DNA of 64,000 bases from Cryptomeria japonica (Eukaryota > Streptophyta > Pinopsida > Cupressales > Cupressaceae): positions 158,656,349-158,720,348 of the forward strand of contig NC_081413.1 of assembly GCF_030272615.1 (NCBI RefSeq), given 5' to 3'. The position numbers and the translations under genes were made by a program. The notes under the pieces were generated by a model. The model was not told the DNA's origin and did not search any database. It saw nothing but the letters and a program-made list of their open reading frames with translations. Positions 1 to 10,813 of this stretch are shown piece by piece. The stretch's first letter is position 1; each line of letters starts with the position of its first letter.

Positions 1-374
1 TTTTTACAACTTTAGAGGCTTCGTTTGGGCTGATATGAACTCCATTTCAGGTGCCGTTTTTTTTAAAGTGCATAATTTTTTGTCTATTTTCATAATCTTC
101 CATTTGTTTGCAATAATTTTGAGTAGAAATTGCATTTTCAGTATTTGGTCATTTTTTGGCCTATTTGGTACTTGTATTTTGCTTGGATCTCAATATAGAT
201 CACTAGCAATATTTGTTGAAGTCTCTTATATCTCATTTTGAGAAGTTGTAAATTTGACATCACAAGTCCCCCTTGCTTTATTTTGCAAGTGGCCCATTGT
301 ACACGCACTAAGTATAAAGTACCAAATTATAATTTTTTTTAGGGGGGGGTTTCTTGATTGAGTAATTTGGGGGG

Positions 375-979
375 GTGTCTTGTGTGATTGTGCCTCTCTA
401 TATCTTGTGTTTTTTTAATTTTGGTGCTATGTTTTATCCTAAATTTCCACTTTTAACTCCTCATAATTATGCATCATGGAAGATTAAGTCTTGGAGTAAA
501 CTAATGGAAAAAGTACTCATTCATTATGTAAATGGAACTATTATAGCACCACATGATCCTAAGGCTAATCCTAATGCTCAAATTGAATGGCTCGCTAAGA
601 ATTCTATGGCACTTGGAACTCTTAGAAAATATGTATCAAATAACCTCATTTTTCACATTGAGAAGTGTACAAAAATTAAAGAGGCTTGGGATATTTTTGA
701 GAAATTGTATGGTCAAGTTGATGAGATTAAGGGCTACAAGCTTGATAGTGAACTCACAACTTAGTATCCCAAGGATTTTGATACAATCGAGGATTATATC
801 ACAAAAGCAATTGAGCTAAGAGAAAAGCTAAAGGATTGTGGAATTGACAAAAAGGATGCTCAATTGATTTACAACTTGTTGGACAAGCTTCCTTCAAAGT
901 ATGTAGCTTTTGTATCTAGCTTTCACACCCATAGGTTAGCTCAAAGTCTTCATACACTTCTCCCTCATTTGATTCATTC
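375..979 (+). pseudogene. Copia-1 gag, N-terminal part
   Basis: Structural gag of a copia element. From ATG 375 the frame reads a typical N-terminus (FPLLTPHNYASWKIKSW near residue 23, then a region ending in WDIFEKLYGQVDEIK). A TAG at 762-764 interrupts it, and the same frame continues with IEDYITKAIELREKL and LIYNLLDKLPSKYVAF, the usual helical gag domain. The frame is lost around 950-980, after which gag continues in the frame of the next entry. One nonsense and one frameshift mutation therefore separate it from an intact gag. Confidence 0.75.
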
Positions 980-2545
980 ATGGAGATGTTGATACTTGAG
1001 CAATCTAAGTTGACCAAGATGGGGATTCTCAAATCTTCAAAGTCACAAGCTTTGTTGGCTAACAAAGGGAATCAAAGCAATCAAGGAAAAGGAAAGAATC
1101 AAAAGCAACCTAAGTCAAAACCACAACAAGATGGAGCACAATCATCCTCTCCACAACAAGGTGATTCACCATTCTCACCTAAGAGGAAATAATATAAGGA
1201 TAATCTTTTTTGTGCATATTGCAAGAAGTCAGGACATGATGAACAACATTGTTACAAGAAGGATATTGATGAGTTGAAGAATCTTCTTGAGAAGAACAAA
1301 ATAAACCTACCTTCTAGAATGTCTACATTGGCTTCTTCTTCCAAGGATAAGGATAAAGGAAAGGATCACTCTTTTGGGATATATAAAGGAAAGGGACAAG
1401 CTCTTTGCGCTACTACAAGTCATGATTCAGGGAGACGGCTTCTAGATTTAGGGGCTTCTCATCATATGGCATCTTTGCAGTCTCTGTTCTCTTCATTTGA
1501 GCCTTGCCACATGCCACAAATTTTGATGGGAAATCATACATACATGGATGTGATTGGGAAAGGATCTATTTCCATTGGGGATAACTCCTTCAAAGATGTG
1601 TTGTGTGTACCCCATTTGAAAAACAATCTTCTTTCCGTCTATCAAATCACACATGTGGCAACTGGGAAAACTGTGGAGTTCACACTTGATTTAGTTATCA
1701 CTAGAGACTTGGAGAGTGGATGTATCATTGCAACTAGGGTGGTTGATCATGCATCTCAATTGTATTCTTTTTCACATTTTGGTCCTATTGATGAGGTCGA
1801 TTCTTCCTATGTTGATGATTCAGATTTTGAGGAGAACTTTGGGCACTTGAACTTGGGGATTCTCACATGTGAGCCCATTCTTGAGCCTTGCATTTCTTCT
1901 CCTCCTCTTGATATCACACCACCTATTTCACCCAATGATGTAGCTAGAGCGACAATTTTTCCTTCTTGTGATTCAATGCAGCAGGATATTCCTTGTCTTC
2001 CAGCTTCAGTTGATTGGGATGCCTACTTGACAGACATCGCAGGTTTGTTTGTGGAGTCCTAGATTGTAGATATGGGAGACATCATTGATGGAATTCATTT
2101 TCTCTTTGATGAAGATGATCCTTCTTTGATTGTTGTGAGGGAACACTCTGACCCTCTTGTGCATTCTCTACATGATCATTCTTTCGAGGTTGACATGATT
2201 GTGGATACTTTTGTCCAACAGTTGGAGGAGGTCTCTTTATGCTTAGAGGAGACATGTAAGTCTTTGGGAATTTTTCTACATTCATCTCCACTAGATCTTG
2301 GAGTGCCTTTTGCAGTAGTGTGGAGCAGTTTACCACCTTTGGAGGTGGTATCTTTCAGCATCGACATGGGGACGCTTGAGTTGTTTTTAGAGATTCCATT
2401 CATCATGAGTATTTTTCCTACATCTTCCCTTCATGATTTGGGAGACTTCATGGATACACCTTTGGTTTTGTTTCTTCCTAAGGGGAGGAACGTTGTTCAA
2501 CATTCATGGAGCGGTTTCTCCATACATCATTGGGGGGCTACCTAG
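980..2545 (+). pseudogene. Copia-1 gag C-terminus, CCHC knuckle, protease and unknown acidic tail
   Basis: One frame runs from 980 to 2545 with only two stops (TAA at 1190-1192, TAG at 2060-2062). In order it holds a Lys/Gln-rich gag tail, a CCHC knuckle (CAYCKKSGHDEQHC, about 1213-1254), a retropepsin start (LDLGASHHMAS, about 1441-1473; the usual catalytic D-S/T-G is D-L-G here), and a pre-integrase-like stretch ending VLCVPHLKNNLLSVYQITH. From about 1790 it becomes an acidic, Pro/Ser/Leu-rich segment of roughly 250 codons with no integrase HHCC or DDE, no RT and no RNase H motif. That tail replaces pol yet keeps an almost open frame, so it may be a real domain rather than debris. Gag/protease assignment is firm; the tail's function is unknown. 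Confidence 0.7.
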
Positions 2546-2830
2546 CTTCTCTTCTTCTCTCATATTGTGGGAACTTTTTCCTCACATGGGGTTTTGTTCC
2601 TCACATTCTTCTAGGAGAGTTCTTTGTATATGGTTTTCATCTCTCTTTTGGGGGAGGGTTTTTTCCCATTGGGTTTTTCTCTCTTTCCCCTCTTTGTGAG
2701 AGATTTCATTGCATTGCTTTGCATTCATTTACATTTGTACATGGGTACCTAACATGGCCTAGAAGTCGGGACACATCTTGCATTGCTTAGTTGCATTGTA
2801 GACTTAAGTGCATTCCCATAAGTTGCATAT

Positions 2831-2839
2831 AAGGGGGGG
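2831..2839 (+). other. Polypurine tract of Copia-1
   Basis: AAGGGGGGG lies directly against the TGTTGG start of the 3' LTR, where plus-strand DNA priming is expected. Confidence 0.75.
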
Positions 2840-3547
2840 TGTTGGTGTAATTATTTATTCATCTTGGATATTATTACACCTTACTTAATTTTACTTAGGC
2901 AACACATTTCATAGTAGTTTGGGTATGAGACACTTGGTTGTTTATGCCACATTGGGATAGTGTGTGTAGGAGAATTTCCACCTTTTATGGTGTTGATCTT
3001 GTTACTACTTTATCATATCCACTTATGGTGGAGTGATAATTTCACCTTCGGTGGGTGATCCACCTCATGTGGAATATTATATTATTTCTCCTACCTACCA
3101 CACCTATTTCCTACCTACCCTTGTTTCTTATTGAGCCACATGTCATGTTTGTGTGCTCGCATATCCATATAGCCTTGCCTATATAAGTAGGCTCATATTC
3201 ATTATATGTAACAATGATTGATGATCCATTTGATCAGTATTTTTATCTTGATAGAATACAGTTTATTCCTATCATCTATTTTGTTCTCTCTTATTTGTGT
3301 TTTCCATTGCCTCTAGATCTTGGAAAAATCTCACAAGTGTTTAATCTTTGTGCAGTCTTTGGTTCTTGGGCTCTGGATACCTATAAGTCCAGAAGGTTTC
3401 AAGTTCTTTCTAAAGCCTGTGGTTCATTGCTAGGTAGTCTAGTCTATTTTATGATGGCATCTCTTTAGTTGTAAGGGTTTCAGAGCCCCTTCAAAACCTG
3501 TTTTATCCTAATCAAGAACTCACCATCCTATTTTAAAAACTTCAACA
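2840..3547 (+). repeat. 3' LTR of Copia-1 (708 bp)
   Basis: It begins TGTTGGTGTAA after the polypurine tract and ends CTTCAACA, giving a 5-base inverted terminal repeat (TGTTG/CAACA). A TATATAAGTAGG box near 3180 could be the LTR TATA element. The partner LTR lies upstream of the window, so the length rests on one copy. Confidence 0.7.
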
Positions 3548-5600
3548 TTCCCATTTAACTATAAATATGTTGTAATAATTAAACTAATATTATCATTAAA
3601 AACAAATACATGCATTCCTACATTTATCAGATCATTATGAAGTCATTAAGAGAAAATCAAGATCATCTCATTAAATAATTGTTGAATCACTATATTGTTA
3701 TCCATTATGCAAAAACAACAGGTCATATTTCTACTCTGCATAGATCCATCCAATATGGATGGATACCATTGTTCCCTTCTGATTCATACAGTGGCCGATA
3801 CCCAAAACTTTACAAGAAATAGAATAATTTGTCAGTTCATAAGGCACAAAGGTGACATAATAAGCTATTAATTTTTAGGTTATAACATTCATCAATAAAA
3901 GGATCAAACATTTATATAATTAATAAATTCATATGGAAGTACTGCTGCTAAATTTTTTTTCATTTTATATTTCTATTATAAATTCAAATTCAAATGCTCT
4001 AATCTCATGTTTCCATGCTTATTGCTAGGGATATACATTTTGTAATAGTTGTTTATTTTTGCAGATTTAAACAATACATTTTAAGTTTTAATTTGTTTAA
4101 GTATTTCATTTGAAATTATTTTTCAATTTTTTAATAAAATCCATCTATTAGTATTATTTTAGATGAATGTGATAAACAAATCGAAACTTAAAATGGATTG
4201 TTCAAACCAAATTGTTTATCTCAACATTTGCTACATATTGTATGACTGTTTTTTTATTTATGTTTTATGACTATGTTTTGACTGTCTGGTAATGCCTTTT
4301 GTGGGTTGTTTTGCCTTTGTATTTGTGAGAAGATGTGGTACTGTTTGATCCTATGCGTGTATTAATCTATAGCTTTAATCCTATATATAAAATCAAATAT
4401 TTTTTGATATTGTAAAGGAAAGTAATTTTTTATTTAACTATAGGTGAGATTAATTTTATGTGTTACTATATGTTTTTTAATATTGCAATAATGAGATTTG
4501 AAGATTAAGTGCAAGAAAATGATTGTACTTAGTTATGTGAATGAAGAATGAATACAATTTGGTATCTCATAAATGGAAACAAAATTAATAGAGGGAGAGT
4601 AGTCGATTCAATATCCCATTCCTACCGATTAATCTAACCCTCCTGGGGGGCGGGACATCTTACTCATAACAAGTTCTTTGTGTGAAGTCACCATGGAACA
4701 TCGAGGGATTTCTTTATAATGTGATATAATTCTCTAAAGAGATTCTTCCTAGCCCCAATCAATGTATTAGAATTAGAAATGAATTATGACATCTTGTTAT
4801 TTGTTTCAAGATTAGAGTATTCTATTTATTTCATGTAGGGTTGAACTAGCATAGGACCAATTTTATAATTGTGGAAATAAATCCTACTTATGGATTTGAT
4901 ATAGTAGTTTGAACAAATCTAATCTCTATTTCTCCTAAGATTCATATACTTTTTTTCCCTTTTATGGTATTTCACAATTAGATGTATTTAATAAAACCTT
5001 GCCAGGATTGTCATTGTGTTGCAAGGGAACATGTACTCTTAGGTCAACCCTAGAAAAATGTGTAAAGGATAAAAATAACACTCTTTAGACATGCATATAC
5101 TCCTTGAATGTTTATGCAGATCTATATTCATTTAGTGTAGGAATTAAAGTTTTATAATGTGAATGATAAGACTTGGATTGCTTAGAGATATTATATAAGT
5201 AAATGAATGCATTGAATGTCTTTAAGAACAGGTATGTAGCAATACATCACTCATAATTTTTATCTAGGAAGCCTTTGAAGGAAAACAAATGGTGAGAATT
5301 GGCTAAAATTTAAATTTGAAAGAGTCAAGACTTGGCATCTAAGCTCAACCCCATGGTTACAAACTTGACCACAAACCTCAAAAGGGGTGGATCAAAGTAG
5401 ATAACATCTAAATAGAAGTGTGGACATATGTATACCATAAATATATGGATAATGCAAATAGAATATATAGGTGTAGAAAAATGTATGTAATAAATATGCA
5501 AGTTATATAATCGAAGGAGCCTAACCTTGCATAAAATAATGTCATTTGTCAAAATGTTAGTGTATCAAGGCAATCTCCTCTAAACAAGAACATAACTAAA
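3548..5600. other. AT-rich stretch without recognisable gene
   Basis: I find no ORF with protein-like composition, no LTR pair and no RT-related motif on either strand. A short GC-richer patch near 4640-4660 (CTCCTGGGGGGCGGGAC) stands out from the AT-rich surroundings but has no assignable identity. Most likely decayed intergenic or transposon-derived DNA. Confidence 0.5.
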
Positions 5601-5639
5601 TGAAAAATGACATGAGTATGGAAATTTTACTATTATGAT

Positions 5640-6420
5640 TTTCCTTCACTTTGTATCATTGAAGCAAAGTGAGAATCTGGAAGAGATTGAAGAAAACTAT
5701 GTAAGAAGATTGAAGAGAGGTACCAAAAAATATAAGGTAAGTTACCCTTGAAATTCTTGAATTGTGGTAGAATTGGTCATTATGCTTCTGAATGTATATA
5801 TAAAGAAGATTACAAGAAATCTAATGATGATGAGAAAAAGAGTAGATATAGAAAACATGATTTTAAAAAGTCATATGATAGAGGAAAGAAAGAACTATGT
5901 TATATGGAGACACATTCGTCAGATGATGAAGAGTGTGAAGACTCAAATCAAGAATCTCTATTTTTGGCTATAGAAGAGAAGATATATTCAAAAGACTGGA
6001 AGGAAAGAATAAAGATGAGAAGATTGTACACTTCATGCTAAGGTGGAACCAAGAGCCTAGATCATCAACTCTAGATGTTCCAATTATATGACAGGTGACA
6101 AAGACAAATTCATTAATCTTAAGTATCATGGTGGATCAGTGAAATTTGCAAGAGAAAAGGCTACACCTATTTGTGGAATAGGAAGTATCTCAATTGACGG
6201 CAAGCAAAATACTAATGATATCTTTTATGTTGAAGGTTTTAGACATAGCTTATTGAGTGCTAGTTAGATGTGCAATAAAGGTTATGAAGTTGTATTCACC
6301 AATAACGAATGTGCAATCAAAAAAGAAAAACTTGGAAAGTTGGTAGATGAAGGTATTAGGACAAGTGGAAATGTTTATTATATAAAGGATAAAAGTCAAA
6401 AACTATTTTTTTACTCAAAG
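5640..6420 (+). pseudogene. Copia-2 gag end and aspartic protease
   Basis: The gag tail reads EEIEENYVRRLKRGTKKYK, followed by a zinc knuckle in which the first cysteine is replaced by phenylalanine (KFLNCGRIGHYASEC, about 5746-5790). After an acidic Ser/Asp/Glu linker, the protease begins at about 6052 with INSRCSNYMTGDKDKF, where the active-site D-S-G has become N-S-R. The typical copia run to FRHSLLSAS follows and is closed by TAG at about 6268. With the zinc ligand and the protease aspartate both lost, the copy is inactive. Confidence 0.75.
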
Positions 6421-8084
6421 CAATGAATGCTAGTTATGGCATAAGAGGATGGGACATGTCAATTTTGATAATATGATAAGTATTTTCAATACTATTAAAG
6501 TTGTGAGAGATTTACCAAGGATTGTCAAACCTACTGATACTTTGTGTAGGATATGTCAACTTAGAAAATAGACAAAGAGGAGTATTCTACTACCAAACTC
6601 CTAGAGTTGATTCATACAGATCTTTTTGGACGTACAAGGACAAGATGACTCAATGGAGAAAGCTATTTTACATTGCAACTTATTGATGAATATTCTACAA
6701 TGATATGGGAACTAGTACCTAGATCAATGGACAAAAATGTGATAGAAACTAAATGGGTGTTTTAGAACAAGCTAAATGAACAAGGACAAGTCACAAGGAA
6801 CAAAGTGAGATTGGTATTGAATCCAAAGAAACTTTTTCCCCTGTATCTATGATGGAAGCCATAAGGATGTTTCTTACTTTTGTTGCTTATAAGAACTTTA
6901 AGGTATATCAGATGGAGGTTAAGTCAACTTTTCTGAATGGAGAACTTGAGGAAGAGGTATACATTGAGCATTCAGATGGATTTAGATTGTCATAAGAACC
7001 AGATATGGTTTGTAAATTGAAGAAAGTGATGTATGGACTCAAACAAGAACCTAGATCTTGGTATGCTTGATTGGACAAATATTTGTTATAGAAAATTTTT
7101 AGGAAAGGTGTCGTAGATAACAATCTCTATTTCAAAGTTGAAGATATCAAGTTGTTGATTGTGGTTGTCTATGTTGATGATGCTATGTAAATTGGAGGAA
7201 GTGATGATCTATGTAGTGAGTTTGCAAAATAAATGTAAAAGGAATTTGAGATGTCAATGATTGGTGAGTTGTCATGCTTTCTTGGTCTACAAATTACTCA
7301 GTTGGAAGATGGAATTTTTATTTCTCAAGCTAAATATGTCAAAGAAATGCTAAATATTTTTGAAATGTTGAATAGTAAACCTATTACAACCTCATTGACT
7401 ATTGGTTGTAAGTTGAGCAAAGATGATGTATCTCGAGATGTTGATCAAAAGTATAGATCTATGATTGGAGGTTTGTTATATCTAACTACCTTTGGATCAT
7501 ATATCATGCAATTTGTTTTCTTGGTTTCTACATTATAGGCTAATCCAAAACTAACTCATGAGCAAGTTGTGAAAAGGATTTCCAGGGTTTTGAAAGGGAC
7601 TCTAGACTTTGGGCTATGGTACAAGAAGAATGGATATTTCATGATGAAAGCATACATGAATGTTGATTAGGTCAGAAGTATTGATGATGAGAAAAGTACT
7701 AGTGGTGGTGTGTTTTTATTGGGAGATGGGTTGGTCTCTTAGTTAAGCAAGAAGCGGGATTTGATATCTTTATCTACTATAGAAACAAACTGCATTGCAG
7801 TAGCATCTTATTGTACTCAAGTTATGTGGATTAAATATACTCTTAGAGATATTAGTTTGGTGTATGTTGAAGCTATTCCTATTATGTGTGATAATGTTAG
7901 TGCTATAAACATTTCAAAAAATCCAACGATGCATTCAAGAACTAAACATATCTTAATTAGATATCATTTCTTAAGGGATAAAATTGTAGAGAATGAAGTT
8001 AGACTAGAGTATATTTCTACAAAGGATTTGGTTGTAGACATTTTCACTAAGGCATTGGGAAAATGGTACTTTAGAGTATCTTAG
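6421..8084 (+). pseudogene. Copia-2 integrase remnant, RT and RNase H
   Basis: A pre-integrase segment (RMGHVNFDNM, then C-x2-C in TLCRICQLRK) is followed directly by RT start motifs (VIETKWVF, NKLNEQGQVTRNKVRLV), so the DDE core is deleted near 6700. RT continues with VYQMEVKSTFLNGELEEEVYIEH, LKKVMYGLKQEPRSWY, and VVYVDDAM at about 7167-7190, which keeps the Y-x-D-D catalytic box. The frame from 7251 carries SCFLGLQITQ and YRSMIGGLLYLTTF. RNase H follows with KSTSGGVFLLGDG, LSTIETNCIAVAS, and HSRTKHILIRYHFLRD. About a dozen in-frame stops, mostly TAG and TAA, mark it as a pseudogene. Confidence 0.85.
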
Positions 8085-8344
8085 GCATAAGCTAGGGATT
8101 ATTGCCTTCCTTTTTCTAACTAGATGCAAAATAGTGGTGCATCTTTTTCAGGGAGAATTCTTGAAGATTATTATTTATCTCTATGTGGGTTGTTTCTCTT
8201 AGTGGGAGCAATGGAGTAGATGAGTAGTGCTACATTGTGCCCTTTGCCTTTGATGTCAAAGGAGATATCTTGTTGATAGGGGGAGAGCTGTTCCGATTTG
8301 TGTTTTAGTGTTTCAAGTGTGTCATCAATGGCAAATGAGGAGAT

Positions 8345-9752
8345 TGTTGGAAATATGAGTTTGTATGATTGTTATTGATGTTAAACTTTGTTGTTCGGAT
8401 GGATTATTGTTTGGATGTATCTTGTATTGGTGTTGCAGTTGGTGAGAATCTTTTGGTTTTGGTTGTGGCAATATGCAGGAAAGGGTTTTTAATATTTTAT
8501 TGATAGTTTGTTTTGGTTTTCTAGTTTCTGGTTTGCAGAAGTTAGTTGTTACTACTTTCTAGCAAGTAGAGTATTTTTCAAACTAGTCTAAAAAGGCTTT
8601 GGTAGCCCTTATATATGTTGAAGTTTTTGTTGTAGTTCAATTGATGTGATTACATGGTTCTTACAGTATTCTCAATATGATTATCTTATGGTGTTTGTGT
8701 TTTACAAGTGAGTTATGTTGATTTGAGTATGATATATTCAATATTGTTGTGGTTCATTATATTTGATTGGATTATCTAATTTGGATCATTTTTTTAGTCT
8801 AGATATGCTTTGGATGTCAAGTTGGAATGTTTTATGGGTCTAACCTTGGCGTGTGGAGATTTGCATGGAATATTCTGCATTGGAAGATATCTTTTTGGCT
8901 CACTGTTTGATAAGCTTTAATGCCTATCTACACATTATGTTAGTGTTGACCTTGGAGGATGTATTAGCATGTATAGATCATTGGATCCATCTTGGAAGAA
9001 TATTTCATGATGTATTTGGGTCCCCTCTTTCTTCTGGGGTGGACCGCATTGAGTATTTTTGGTCTGGGTGACTTATTTTGTGTGATTATGTTCATTCTAT
9101 CTTGGCTAACCCTCAATTAGGTTTTTCATGTTTTATTTTCATATTTAAGGAGTTTAAATGGGTGATTTGTGCAGTAGAATGAGTGGAACATGTGAGGATT
9201 TATGATAAGTGTATGTGAATGATATGCATGCAAATTTGATTTTGTGAATGTGTGAGTCATATTGTGAAGAGCTTTGATCATGCATATGAAGAAGTAGAGA
9301 AGTGACCAAGTTTGTAATGATTTCTCCACTGCACACTGAAGCTTCAAGTGGTTCTACAATAATTTATGCATTGAAAAGCAATTTGACATGTTATATATAT
9401 GTTTAGAGAGTGTAAAAAAGAGTAGAAGAAAACAAAAACTTTGTTGTTTGTATGTAAGAGAAACTCTAATTTTAAGAAAAATCATGAATCTTTATTAGTA
9501 GTAGTTACTACTTGTGATTGTTTTGTCTACTTTTTGAGTGTATTGTTTTTTCTAGTATTTGATGGAAAGAGTTGAAGCTCTATGTTGATTAGTTGAACTT
9601 GTGTGTTTAGATGTTTTGTTATAAAAAAATAGAATTTTATTAGAAAGCGAACATAGGTTTTATTCAGACATAGTAATTCCCCCCAAAAAAATTTGGAAGA
9701 TTATAATACCAATAAACAATTGAAGTAGTAACAAGTTATGTTTAAATATTAT
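8345..9752 (+). repeat. 3' LTR of Copia-2 (right edge unresolved)
   Basis: TGTTGGAAATATGAG at 8345 follows a purine-rich GAGGAGAT, with another tract (GATAGGGGGAGAG) near 8275, the usual arrangement before a Tork-type 3' LTR. A TATATATG box lies near 8620. I could not find a convincing CA end; it should fall before the Gypsy-1 insertion at 9752, so the end given is an outer bound. Confidence 0.5.
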
Positions 9753-10799
9753 TGTATTACGAGAAATTTGGGCATAATTAAGCTAGAATAGATGAACTAA
9801 CCACTAGAATTCAATTCTAATTAGCTAAATCCATAAATGATAATGAAATTTAATTAAATCAACAAAACATAGACATTAAAGCATTAAAACCCCCTTTGTT
9901 GATCCAATTTGCTTCCATTTCTCTTCCGCATTATTGTGGTTGTGTGGCTCTCAGTGTTGCACTGGAATTCATGCATAAGATTTACACAATAAATTCGAAG
10001 ATAGTGGTTATTCAATTTTCATGGAAATGGATGCTCAATTTATAGATTTCAAATGAGAAGATTGAATAGTTTAGATGCATTTAAGAACATAAACGATCAA
10101 CATTTGACCTTGGTTGAGATAGAATTGATTGGGAGTTGAACTCATTTGATTGATGAGTTAACTGGATTGATTGATTAGATGACTGAATTGAGTGATTAGA
10201 TGACTGAATAGATGAGTTTGTTCCAAAAAGTTGATTGATGAGTTAACTAAGTTAACTAAGGAGATAACTAAATTGATTAGTAAGTTGACTAAATTGATTG
10301 CCTAGTCAAACTAAAAGTTAGTGTCAATTAGGATTTTGACATGAGTTATAGGAAATTAATTTGAAATTCAAATTTCATTTGCATTTAGCTTGAATTTGGA
10401 TTTTTTAATACATGAAATGAAATGCACATTTTACTAAAATTAGATGACATTAGAAATTGGGGAATTTTGAATTTTTGATTTCGAATATTTGAAAAGAATG
10501 AATTAGTTAATTAAGTATTTTAAAGAAATTATTTAATTATTAAAAATTGGATTTGACTAAATAATAAAAATTATTTAATTAAAAGTATTAATTCAAAATT
10601 AATTAAATAATAAAATATTTATTTAATATAAAGAAGAGGAGGTTAAATGACTAAATGATGAGAAGAAATTGAATAATTAGTAATGATGAAAATGATGATT
10701 GAATTCAATATAAGATTTAACTAAATAATTAAAAAAAAAATTTAATTAATAAAGAGGAACAACTAGCATGTTAATGATGAGACATTTTAAGTGTCTACA
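9753..10799 (-). repeat. 3' LTR of Gypsy-1 (1,047 bp)
   Basis: On the plus strand it starts TGTATTACGAG and ends GTGTCTACA. It matches 17699-18660 over its length (for example the block around GCATAATTAA...GAATAGATGA). It is about 85 bp longer, mainly through extra GATTGATGAGTTAACT-like repeats near 10140-10260. The AT-rich part at 10490-10780 is built of TTAATTAAAT-type words. Confidence 0.9.
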
Positions 10800-10813
10800 T
10801 TTGCCCCTCTTTG
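10800..10813 (-). other. Polypurine tract of Gypsy-1
   Basis: On the minus strand CAAAGAGGGGCAAA abuts the TGTAGACAC start of the 3' LTR. Gypsy-2 has the same tract in the same place. Confidence 0.8.

Larger units (their letters stand above)
1..3547 (+). mobile_element. Copia-1: Ty1/copia-type LTR element, 5' LTR outside the window
   Basis: The order is gag, CCHC knuckle, aspartic protease, an unrecognised acidic tail, a polypurine tract at 2831-2839 and a 3' LTR at 2840-3547. No integrase core, RT or RNase H is visible between protease and LTR, so the copy could not move alone. The 5' LTR and PBS are not seen; positions 1-374 look like untranslated leader. The TSD cannot be tested; the 5 bases after the LTR are TTCCC. 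Confidence 0.8.
5610..9752 (+). mobile_element. Copia-2: 5'-truncated, decayed Ty1/copia element
   Basis: It contains the end of gag with a zinc knuckle, protease, the pre-integrase zinc-binding part, RT, RNase H, purine-rich tracts and a 3' LTR, in the copia order protease-integrase-RT-RNase H. The 5' LTR and most of gag are missing and the integrase core is deleted near 6700. Its right side ends at the insertion site of Gypsy-1. Motif style (CGRIGHYASEC, CSNYMTGDKDKF) resembles the Tork/Tnt1 branch; that placement is by eye. Confidence 0.8.

Noticed and set aside
240-374. Possible end of a 5' LTR of Copia-1 (G-rich tracts near 340-375)
   Set aside because: No match to the 3' LTR end CTTCAACA and no PBS; treated as leader.
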